Origin: an uncultured Clostridia bacterium
GTDB lineage: Bacteria > Bacillota > Clostridia > Peptostreptococcales > Anaerovoracaceae
Reading direction: 5' to 3'
Assembly (NCBI GenBank): GCA_938009115.1
Contig: CALLHZ010000043.1
Span: forward strand, 1 to 35,438
DNA: 35,438 nt
Within the stretch, counting starts at the first letter, position 1. Each line of letters starts with the position of its first letter. The notes beneath the pieces were generated by a model, which did not search any database, was not told the DNA's origin, and saw nothing but the letters and a program-made list of their open reading frames with translations. Below, piece by piece: positions 1-6,938 of this stretch. The position numbers were made by a program, and so were the translations under genes.

Positions 1-723
1 AATGGCGACTTTCCGGAAGCCAAAACGCTCCGCCAGCCGAGCGGCGACTCGCCGGTACCCTTCGTGATTGAGCCTGCCTCCTGTGATGTCGTTCTGTTCC
101 GGCTCGATGCCGAATACATCCTTCGCATCCTCCTCGTTGGCGATGCAGACATCCACATATCGGCACAGCGACGACATGACCCTCCCTGCTTCTTCCCGTG
201 TCCACAATTTTTTGCGATAATTCAGATCACAGGATATTGTCATACCTTTGGCTTTTGCCGCGATGCAGGCTTCTTCGCAAATCGCCGCAAGCTCCGGTCC
301 AAGGGCCGGCGTGATCCCGGTGAAATGGAACCAGTCCGCCTCCTCAAAAATGCTGTCCCAGTCAAAATCCCCCCGTTTTGCCGCCGCAATAGAAGAGCCC
401 GCCCGGTCATAGATCACTTTGGAAGGCCTTTGCGACGCGCCTTTTTCCAGAAAATAAATACCGACGCGGTCGCCGCCCCGAAGGACACAGGATGTATCCA
501 CGCCGAAACTGCGAAGCGTATTGACAGCAGCCTGGCCGATCTCATGGGCCGGCAGCCGCGTCACGTATCGGGACGCCACGCCGAACTGGGCCAGGGAGAT
601 CGCCACATTGGCCTCCCCGCCGCCATAGACGGCGTCAAGGCTCCGGGCCTGCACAAACCGGTCATAGCCTTGGGGCGCCAGTCGAAGCATGATCTCTCCG
701 AAAGTCACAACTCTTTTGCTCAC
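1..723 (-). CDS. kdgK: 2-dehydro-3-deoxygluconokinase (KDG kinase, PfkB family), partial at the window edge
   Basis: This PfkB-family sugar kinase should phosphorylate KDG to KDPG in the cytoplasm, feeding the aldolase encoded just upstream. Only the first 241 residues are in the window; the C-terminal part with the catalytic GAGD motif lies beyond base 1. The visible part begins SKRVVTFGEIMLRLAP and carries the glycine-rich substrate-binding segment GGGEANVAISLAQFG (about residues 33-47), both typical of KdgK. The start is GTG at 723-721, preceded by AAGGAGG about 6 bases upstream. It overlaps the eda stop codon as GTGA, which implies translational coupling. The substrate is inferred from operon context; a related ribokinase-family sugar kinase is possible from this fragment alone. 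Confidence 0.85.
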   Translation of the reverse strand, partial: MSKRVVTFGEIMLRLAPQGYDRFVQARSLDAVYGGGEANVAISLAQFGVASRYVTRLPAHEIGQAAVNTLRSFGVDTSCVLRGGDRVGIYFLEKGASQRPSKVIYDRAGSSIAAAKRGDFDWDSIFEEADWFHFTGITPALGPELAAICEEACIAAKAKGMTISCDLNYRKKLWTREEAGRVMSSLCRYVDVCIANEEDAKDVFGIEPEQNDITGGRLNHEGYRRVAARLAERFGFRKVAI

Positions 724-1373
724 AGGGATCCTCCTTCCGTTCTGCAGCGGGCCGCCAGCGCCACGGCCTCTGAGGCAAGCCGCGTAATGGCCTCATAATC
801 CTTCGCCGCGATGCGATCCTCGGGGACCATCCAGGAGCCCCCGCAGGCGATGACGTTCTTCAATTTCAAATAGGCGCCGATGTTATCGGGATTGACGCCG
901 CCGGTGGGCATAAAACGCAGCTGCGGATACGGTCCGCCCACCGCTTTCAGAAATGCCGGGCCGCCGGCCGCTTCCGCGGGGAAGAATTTCACCGTATCCA
1001 AGCCAAGCTCCATGGCCTGCTCCATTTCGCCCGGCGTGCAGGTACCCGGAAAGACGGGCACACCCTTGCCGATGCAATATTTGACAACCCTGGGATTGAA
1101 TCCGGGACTCACAAGAAACGACGCGCCGGCCTCCAGAGCGGCGTCTGCCTGGTCCGTCGTTGTCACCGTTCCCGCCCCCAGGCAGATCTCGGGACACTCC
1201 TTCTTAATATTACGGATCGCGATTGCGGCGGCAGATGTGCGAAACGTCACTTCCGCCAGAGGAAGGCCTCCTCTCGCCAAAGCTTTGGCCAGCGGAACCG
1301 CCTGGGACGGATCCTCGATCCGGATGACAGGAACGACCCCCAATTTTTGTATGGTATCTGTGATGACGTTCAT
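720..1373 (-). CDS. eda: 2-keto-3-deoxy-6-phosphogluconate (KDPG) aldolase
   Basis: This class I aldolase of 217 residues cleaves KDPG to pyruvate and glyceraldehyde-3-phosphate, the last step of the glucuronate route. Expected catalytic residues are visible: Glu41 and Arg45 in AEVTFRT, and the Schiff-base Lys129 in DTVKFFPAE. The phosphate-binding glycines are in MPTGGVNPDN. I chose the ATG at 1373-1371, which has AAGGAGAG upstream and overlaps the uxuA stop codon (ATGA). A longer reading from 1415 would extend into uxuA without gaining a better ribosome site. It sits between uxuA and kdgK with 4-base overlaps on both sides. KHG aldolase activity is also possible in this family. Confidence 0.93.
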   Translation of the reverse strand: MNVITDTIQKLGVVPVIRIEDPSQAVPLAKALARGGLPLAEVTFRTSAAAIAIRNIKKECPEICLGAGTVTTTDQADAALEAGASFLVSPGFNPRVVKYCIGKGVPVFPGTCTPGEMEQAMELGLDTVKFFPAEAAGGPAFLKAVGGPYPQLRFMPTGGVNPDNIGAYLKLKNVIACGGSWMVPEDRIAAKDYEAITRLASEAVALAARCRTEGGSL

Positions 1374-2461
1374 GAAATGCTCTCCTTGCTTCCGTTCTTG
1401 ACGATGGCCTCCCACAGGCCGCTGATATAGACGGCGCCCAGGGCCCGGTCATAGAGACCGTAGCCGGCCCGCCCTGTCTCGCCGAATATCATCCGTCCGT
1501 GATCGGGACGCGCATAGCCTTGAAAACCTGTGTCATGATATGCCTTGACGATCTCATAGAGGTCCAGGCTTCCGTCATCGGAACGATGGGCAGCCTCTTC
1601 GAAATGTCCCGGTCCGCAGTGTCTGATATTTCGGATGTGAGCAAAATGGATCCGTTTTTGCGCGCCGAAGAACCGAATCAAGGAAGGCAGATCATTGTCC
1701 GGATCGGCCCCCAGGGATCCTGTGCAAAGCGTCAGCCCGTTTCTGGGACTGTCCGCCAGGGAAAGCACCCGCTCCAGACTGCCTTTTCCGGTGACGATGC
1801 GCGGCAATCCGAAGATATCCCAGGGGGGATCGTCGGGATGGATGGCCATGGAGATCCCGCGCGCCTCGCAAACAGGGATCACCGCTTCGAGAAAGTAGGC
1901 AAGATTCCGGAACAGATCCTCATGCGATATTTCTTTATACAGAACAAACAGGCGCCTTATTTCCGCCATGCGCTCCGGTTCCCATCCGGGCATCGCAAAA
2001 CCCCTGGTGTTCTTTTCGATTTTTTCTGCGAAGGTCTGAGGATCTCCGACAGCATCCACCAGCTCCTGACGGTAAGCCAGCGCTGTGGACCCGTCGGGGC
2101 GCGGCGATGCCAGATCGGTCCGGGTCCAGTCAAAAACCGGCATAAAGTTGTAACAAACCACTTCCACGCCTGCGTCTGCCAGTCGCTCCAGTGTTGTAAT
2201 ATAATTCGCAATGTACTCATCCCTGGATGGAAGGCCCAGCTTGATATCCTCGTGGACATTGACGCTTTCGATGACCTTCATCTCCAGGCCTGCTTCTTCC
2301 ACCTGACGTTTCCGTTCCGCGATCCGGTCCGCAGGCCAGAGCGCCCCGGCAGGCATATCCATCAATGAGGTGACGATCCCCGTCACACCGGGGATCTGCC
2401 TGATGTATTGAAGCGGTATGGGATCCGCCTCCGGCCCGTACCAGCGCAATGTCATTTTCAT
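1370..2461 (-). CDS. uxuA: D-mannonate dehydratase
   Basis: UxuA dehydrates D-mannonate to 2-keto-3-deoxygluconate. The protein is 363 residues, close to the usual length of about 360 in Bacillota, and begins with the characteristic KMTLRWYG. Family segments seen include YNFMPVFDWTRTDL, the metal-site candidate AIHPDDPPWD, TLCTGSLG, HFAHIRNI and PDHGRMI near the C terminus. The start is the ATG at 2461-2459 with a strong AGGAGGTCGAT leader. Any upstream extension would run inside uxuB. It overlaps uxuB and eda by ATGA junctions, so it is translated as part of the glucuronate operon. Confidence 0.95.
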   Translation of the reverse strand: MKMTLRWYGPEADPIPLQYIRQIPGVTGIVTSLMDMPAGALWPADRIAERKRQVEEAGLEMKVIESVNVHEDIKLGLPSRDEYIANYITTLERLADAGVEVVCYNFMPVFDWTRTDLASPRPDGSTALAYRQELVDAVGDPQTFAEKIEKNTRGFAMPGWEPERMAEIRRLFVLYKEISHEDLFRNLAYFLEAVIPVCEARGISMAIHPDDPPWDIFGLPRIVTGKGSLERVLSLADSPRNGLTLCTGSLGADPDNDLPSLIRFFGAQKRIHFAHIRNIRHCGPGHFEEAAHRSDDGSLDLYEIVKAYHDTGFQGYARPDHGRMIFGETGRAGYGLYDRALGAVYISGLWEAIVKNGSKESIS

Positions 2462-4119
2462 ATCGACCTCCTGCCGGATGCCGGCTCTGCTGTTTGCGCG
2501 AGCGTGGCTTCTACCGCACCGGGTCCCGCGCACATACACCGGAACAACGCCAGCACCTGGTCCGCCAGTCCTGCGGCGCGCAGATCCACGCCAAAGACGC
2601 CGCTATCCCGCAGCAACGCTTCCAGCAGCGGTCCGGCCTCCCGGAATTTTCCTGCTCCACAGCCCTCCACGGCGTCCCGCAGCTCTTTGAGTCTGGGATC
2701 CGGGCTCAGCTCCATGGGCATGCCCCGATCGTCCTCGCCCGTCAGATAACGCAACCAGCAGGCAAACACGAAAGGGATCCGGCAAAGCTCCCCGAGGCGA
2801 TCCGGCGCCAGGACGGCATATTTTTTCAGGGTCTCGCCAAAGCGCACCGGGATCTTCTGTGACGTGTCTGTGGCGATCCGCTGAGGCGTGTCGGGAATAT
2901 AGGGATTGGGAAAGCGTTCCCGGAGCACTTCATCCAAAAAACGGGCCGGATCCAGCAGCAGCGGGTCCTCCAGGACCGGCATGCTCTCCAGAAGCGCCAT
3001 TTCCCGAAGAAAAACCGGGACCGACGGATGCTTCATCGTCTCTGCGATCGTGGCGAATCCCAAAAGGCAGCCCAACAGCGCCAACGCCGTGTGAAGCGGG
3101 TTCAGGCAGGCGCCCACCTTCATTTTCTCGACCTTCTCCACGATTTCACGGTCGGTAAAATACACACCGGCCCGCTCCAGAGGCGGCCGTCCGTTGGGGA
3201 AGCGGTCTTCGATGAACATATAGCCCGGTTTTTCTGCGTTGACATAAGGCGCGCTCCGGCTGCCCCGCCCCGTCTGAACGATATCCATATCGACCAGCCC
3301 CAGGGATCGCAGATGGCTTCCCACTGTTTCGGAGGGATAGGGCACGATCTTGTCGATCATCGTCCAGGGAAATGATACAAGGGATTCGTCTTTGACATAC
3401 TCGATAAAGGCCGCACCGACCCGCCCGCAGCGCTGCCATTCTTCGGCGATCAGGCAAACCGCATCCCGGAGCTTCCGGCCGTTTTGCGCGCAATTATCCA
3501 GACTCACCAGCGCCAGCGGCGCAGCGTTTTCCCTGTAACGGTGATACAGCAAGGCGGTAACGGCAGGCAGCAGCGTCGCTACAGACTCCGGTCCCCGAAG
3601 CAGATCTTCTTTCAAATCTTCAGGAAAGCTTCCGTCGGACAAGCGGGTGCGGTAGGCCTTCTCCGTCACGGTGAACGTGACCAGATGCAGAGCCGGACTG
3701 CAAAAAGCGCGGACCAGCACATCCCAGTCCGGACTGCATGGATCCGCCCGAAGTACGCCGGCTATGCAACCGATCACTTCCGCATCCAGGCTTCCGTCAT
3801 TGCCCAGGGTGACCGAAAGGCTCAGATTGTCCCAGGGCCGGTATATTTTTTCCGGCGTGTCGGAGCCGGCGGCTGTGACGGCCAGGATCCCGGTGTCTGC
3901 TTCTCCCCGCCGGATCAGCTGCTGGCTAAGCGCTGCAGGATAAGCCCGGAACAAATTTCCGGCGCCGAAATGGATCCATTGGCACCGGCGGAGGGTCTCC
4001 TCCGCCAGCGCCGCCGTGTCATAGCCGGGCAACATAATGCCCGCCTCGTCCCAGCCCCGCGGATCCTGGATACCTGCTTTCGTCAAGCGAAGCGGCGGAG
4101 CTTTTCTCTCTTCTTTCAC
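2458..4119 (-). CDS. uxuB: D-mannonate oxidoreductase (fructuronate reductase, mannitol dehydrogenase family)
   Basis: This polyol dehydrogenase of 553 residues should reduce D-fructuronate to D-mannonate with NADH. The N-terminal nucleotide-binding segment IHFGAGNLFRAYPA (about residues 49-62) and the family motifs FPWTMIDKIVPYP and CLNPLHTALA (catalytic-lysine region, KMKVG just before it) are present. The start is GTG at 4119-4117, immediately after the TAG stop of the cupin gene, with only a weak GCGAG in front. This suggests translation by re-initiation. Its place between the isomerase/cupin pair and uxuA fits UxuB better than tagaturonate reductase (UxaB), but the substrate is partly inferred from context. 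Confidence 0.9.
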   Translation of the reverse strand: MKEERKAPPLRLTKAGIQDPRGWDEAGIMLPGYDTAALAEETLRRCQWIHFGAGNLFRAYPAALSQQLIRRGEADTGILAVTAAGSDTPEKIYRPWDNLSLSVTLGNDGSLDAEVIGCIAGVLRADPCSPDWDVLVRAFCSPALHLVTFTVTEKAYRTRLSDGSFPEDLKEDLLRGPESVATLLPAVTALLYHRYRENAAPLALVSLDNCAQNGRKLRDAVCLIAEEWQRCGRVGAAFIEYVKDESLVSFPWTMIDKIVPYPSETVGSHLRSLGLVDMDIVQTGRGSRSAPYVNAEKPGYMFIEDRFPNGRPPLERAGVYFTDREIVEKVEKMKVGACLNPLHTALALLGCLLGFATIAETMKHPSVPVFLREMALLESMPVLEDPLLLDPARFLDEVLRERFPNPYIPDTPQRIATDTSQKIPVRFGETLKKYAVLAPDRLGELCRIPFVFACWLRYLTGEDDRGMPMELSPDPRLKELRDAVEGCGAGKFREAGPLLEALLRDSGVFGVDLRAAGLADQVLALFRCMCAGPGAVEATLAQTAEPASGRRSI

Positions 4120-4869
4120 CTATTTGATCTCGCCGGGATAGCCGTCGCAGCAAAGCTCGAACCAGATGTAATCATATCTGTCCTCTGCTTCAGCCTGAGC
4201 GCCGTGATAAAACCCCGTAGGCGTAAAGCTTACATCGCCGCCCTGCATGGGATACTGGTCTCCGCCGGCCGTGTACGTCAGCTTGGAGCCGGGCAGCGGA
4301 ATGTACCACTGGACCAGTTCATTGTGGATGTGCTGCCCCACCACGGTAGGTCCCTTGCCTAATACGGCGCCCATAGAAAGACGGCCCAGGTTGCGGTGCT
4401 CGATGAGCATCACGGACTTTGTGTCGTCCTGCTTAAAGTTTTCAACGTATTCCCAGCCCTGGGACAGCAGCCTGAACCGCGGCAGCTTGATCCGGGCTTC
4501 CACCAGGCAGGTCTTGTCATAGTCGCTGAGCTCCGTCACGATATGAATAAATTCCAGGGCTTCCTTGCTGTCCGCCGAGCAGGTGATGGTGAACCGCTCT
4601 TTGTCGAATTCGGGAACAAACACCGCCACTTCGGTGATATTGAAAGCCTCCCGGGGAGTCGCCACATAGCCCTTCCCCTTCAGGAAAATGAACAGCTGAT
4701 TGTTTTGCGTGATTCCATACACCGCAGGCGAGACCGAACTGCCCGGTTGCAGGGAGCATTTTTCAAAGCGGGCCTGGTCGTAGGCGCTTTCGAGAAACGG
4801 AACAGCGGAAAAGCCGTCTTTGTACTGATGTACGATATCTCCGGTATGAGCGATCTTAATCTGTGACAT
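4120..4869 (-). CDS. Bicupin protein of the glucuronate operon, exact role unknown
   Basis: A 249-residue protein with two cupin folds. The N-terminal one (about residues 30-130) looks degenerate. The C-terminal one keeps metal-site residues: HIHNE in motif 1, and PTGFYHG in motif 2 after the turn GGDVSF. I cannot name the reaction. In this position it could be a sugar-acid isomerase or epimerase, a KdgF-like enzyme acting on unsaturated uronates, or a mutarotase-like helper that supplies the open-chain form of glucuronate. The start is the ATG at 4869-4867 with AAGGAGGCAATC upstream, overlapping the uxaC end by 14 bases; an ATG 18 bases further upstream lacks that site. Confidence is high for a real cupin gene and low for function. 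Confidence 0.82.
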   Translation of the reverse strand: MSQIKIAHTGDIVHQYKDGFSAVPFLESAYDQARFEKCSLQPGSSVSPAVYGITQNNQLFIFLKGKGYVATPREAFNITEVAVFVPEFDKERFTITCSADSKEALEFIHIVTELSDYDKTCLVEARIKLPRFRLLSQGWEYVENFKQDDTKSVMLIEHRNLGRLSMGAVLGKGPTVVGQHIHNELVQWYIPLPGSKLTYTAGGDQYPMQGGDVSFTPTGFYHGAQAEAEDRYDYIWFELCCDGYPGEIK

Positions 4870-6313
4870 GATTGCCTCCTTGCGCAATGGATTGGGAACA
4901 GATTGATTCTTCTATTTCAAAACCGAAATATGACAAGCAATTCCGGTAAGAAATGTCTTTGACCAGATTCTCCAGAAGCTCATGGTCGCCGGGATATTCC
5001 CCGGTCTCCGCCAGTTCGCCCAAATAGTCGCAAAGGATCCGGCGAAAATAGTCGTGGCGGACATAGGACAGCAAGCTGCGGGAGTCTGTCAGCATGCCCG
5101 CGTACGTCCCAAGCAGACCCTGGGCGGCCAGGGAGGCCAAATGGCCGCGGATCCCTTCCTTGTTGTCATTGAACCACCAGGCAGCGCCATGCCGGACTTT
5201 CCCGGGGACCCCGGGCTCGGTAAAGCACTGGACCAATGTGTCGATGATCGTGTCGTCGGAGGGATCGGCGGAATACAATATCGTCCGGGGAAGCGCGCCG
5301 GCGGAATCCAGCCGGTCTAAAAAGGCTTCCGTATCCTGCCGCGGAAACCCGCTGCCGATGCAATCGAATCCGGCATCAGGCCCAAGGGCTTTGAACATGG
5401 AGCTGTTCACATTGCGGCTGACCCCAAAATGCAGCTGCATCACCCAGGCCCGCTCTCTGTACACGCCGGCAAGAAAGCTCATAAGCGCAGAGCGGTATTG
5501 GTGCTGCTGTTCCTCCGTGACCGGCTGCCCGTTGATCCGCGCGCGAATGATACGATCGATCTCGGCCTCGCGCCAAGGCCGAAAACAGAACTGTGACAGC
5601 CCATGGTCGGAGATCACGCAGCCGTTGGCCGCAAAAAAATCCATCCGCTGGTCCAAGGCGGCCCGGAGAGAGTCAAAACTATCGATATCGATGCCGGAAG
5701 CTGCAGACAACTTCTCAAGATACTCAGAGTAATCCTCCGCCTCTACAGCAAGGATCCTGTCCGGACGGAACGTAGGAAGCATGCGATACGCTCGCTTCGG
5801 GCCCCGGAGTAACGCCCGGTGCCAGGAAAGGTCCGACGCAGGGTCGTCCGTTGTACAAAGAAGCCGGACGTCTGTGGCTTTCAGCAGTTCCGAGGCCCGC
5901 ATGCCGCTTCCGATCCGTTCCATGCAAAAATTCCAGACCTCGCCGGCGTTGCTGCCTTTCAAATGCCCGGTATACCCGAAGAACGTTTTCAGCTCCATGT
6001 GGCACCAAAGATAGAGCGGGTTCCCCGGCGCCTTTTCCAGCGTCTGGGCCCATTTTTGAAACTTATCGAAGTCATCGGCATCCCCGGTGATATAAGCTTC
6101 TTCGACGCCATTGGCCCGCATCAGCCGCCACTTGTAATGGTCGTGATCCAGCCACAGGCTGGTCGGGTTCAAAAAAATCCGGTCCGAAGCGATGTCGGCC
6201 GGATCGATATGGCAATGATAATCCACGATCGGCAAATTCTTTGCGATGTCATGATACAACGCTTTGCCTGCCGGGGTGGTCAGAAGGAGATCATCTCCGA
6301 GAAAACGACTCAT
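4856..6313 (-). CDS. uxaC: Glucuronate isomerase
   Basis: UxaC interconverts D-glucuronate and D-fructuronate (and galacturonate/tagaturonate) and opens the pathway encoded downstream. At 485 residues it has the usual family length of about 470. The amidohydrolase-type metal motif DYHCHIDPADIA is present at residues 31-42 (His33, His35). Other conserved blocks are LWLDHDHYKWRLMRANG and LQLHFGVSRN, followed by SARHD-like YVRHDYFRRILCDYLG near the C terminus. The ATG at 6313-6311 follows GGAAGGAGGCC. It is the first gene of the operon, and its promoter lies in the 110-base gap in front of it. Whether galacturonate is also used cannot be told, since no uxaA or uxaB is in the window. Confidence 0.95.
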   Translation of the reverse strand: MSRFLGDDLLLTTPAGKALYHDIAKNLPIVDYHCHIDPADIASDRIFLNPTSLWLDHDHYKWRLMRANGVEEAYITGDADDFDKFQKWAQTLEKAPGNPLYLWCHMELKTFFGYTGHLKGSNAGEVWNFCMERIGSGMRASELLKATDVRLLCTTDDPASDLSWHRALLRGPKRAYRMLPTFRPDRILAVEAEDYSEYLEKLSAASGIDIDSFDSLRAALDQRMDFFAANGCVISDHGLSQFCFRPWREAEIDRIIRARINGQPVTEEQQHQYRSALMSFLAGVYRERAWVMQLHFGVSRNVNSSMFKALGPDAGFDCIGSGFPRQDTEAFLDRLDSAGALPRTILYSADPSDDTIIDTLVQCFTEPGVPGKVRHGAAWWFNDNKEGIRGHLASLAAQGLLGTYAGMLTDSRSLLSYVRHDYFRRILCDYLGELAETGEYPGDHELLENLVKDISYRNCLSYFGFEIEESICSQSIAQGGNHVTD

Positions 6314-6339
6314 TTTTTAGGCCTCCTTCCGCAGAAATG

Positions 6340-6349
6340 ATTCATGAAT
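6340..6349. promoter_or_regulatory. Palindrome in the uxaC leader, possible operator
   Basis: The 10-base perfect palindrome ATTCATGAAT lies between the inferred transcription start and the uxaC ribosome site, in an AT-rich stretch with a further partial copy (ATTCAT) next to it. A repressor bound here would block the glucuronate operon. This is inference from position and symmetry only; no regulator gene is adjacent. Confidence 0.25.
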
Positions 6350-6357
6350 ATGAATAA

Positions 6358-6386
6358 AATATACAGGAAAAGAGAAAAAAAGACAA
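6358..6386 (-). promoter_or_regulatory. Sigma-A promoter of the uxaC operon
   Basis: On the minus strand TTGTCT (6386-6381) and TATATT (6363-6358) are separated by exactly 17 bases, a good match to the vegetative consensus. The -35 element lies inside the left arm of the preceding terminator hairpin. The leader would be about 38 bases. Confidence 0.6.
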
Positions 6387-6408
6387 GGGCGATTTGCCCT
6401 TGTCTTTT
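6378..6408 (-). terminator. Rho-independent terminator after the shikimate-kinase-like gene
   Basis: A 13-base perfect stem (6378-6390 with 6396-6408) and a 5-base loop. On the minus strand it is followed by an uninterrupted T run that starts in the stem. It lies 17 bases after the stop codon of the gene at 6425-6931. Confidence 0.88.
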
Positions 6409-6424
6409 ATTTAGTTGTTGCCGT

Positions 6425-6931
6425 TTAGGCTTGATATCCCAACAGTTCAAGGATTCTGTCAGCAGTCTCTTCCGCCGACATTCCTTCGGTTTTGAGATCG
6501 ATTTCCGCATATTTTTCGTATAACGGCGTCCGCTCATTGTACAGGTCTTCGAAGGTTTGATTCGGCTTAAAGACGATGCCCCTGGAAGTGAGGTTCGTGA
6601 CACGCCTTTGGATTTCCGGAAATTTGACGTTGAGATATACAATGTCTCCGATCTCCGACAGATGCGCCATAGCCTCAGGATAATAGACCGCGCTCCCGCC
6701 GGGAGAGATGACATAGTTCTCGTAGGTCAGGTTCGCCAGGATCCTGCCTTCCATGCTCTTGAAATATTCGATGCCTTCGGTGTCCAGTATTTCCTGAAGC
6801 TTCCTTCCTTCCGCATCTTCGATGATATGATCCCCGTCAGCCTGGGGCATGCCCGTTCTGCGGGAAAGCTCCCGCCCCACGGTCGTCTTACCGCTGCCGG
6901 GCATTCCGATCAGTACAATGTTTTTCTTCAT
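6425..6931 (-). CDS. aroK: Shikimate kinase family protein
   Basis: A 168-residue P-loop kinase expected to phosphorylate shikimate. It has the Walker A sequence GMPGSGKTT (9-17), the DGD pair of the substrate site (Asp32, Asp34), SPGGS (77-81), and a C-terminal Arg134 in NERTPLYEKYA. Two positions differ from the classical enzyme: the substrate-binding FRxxE motif reads FKSME (57-61, Lys for Arg58), and the usual GGG is GGS. The lid has SRGIVFKP rather than RPLL. It follows the ispH-rpsA fusion by 7 bases and ends at a strong terminator. No other aromatic-pathway gene is near. It is either AroK or a shikimate-kinase-like paralogue with another substrate. Confidence 0.75.
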   Translation of the reverse strand: MKKNIVLIGMPGSGKTTVGRELSRRTGMPQADGDHIIEDAEGRKLQEILDTEGIEYFKSMEGRILANLTYENYVISPGGSAVYYPEAMAHLSEIGDIVYLNVKFPEIQRRVTNLTSRGIVFKPNQTFEDLYNERTPLYEKYAEIDLKTEGMSAEETADRILELLGYQA

Positions 6932-6938
6932 CCATGTC

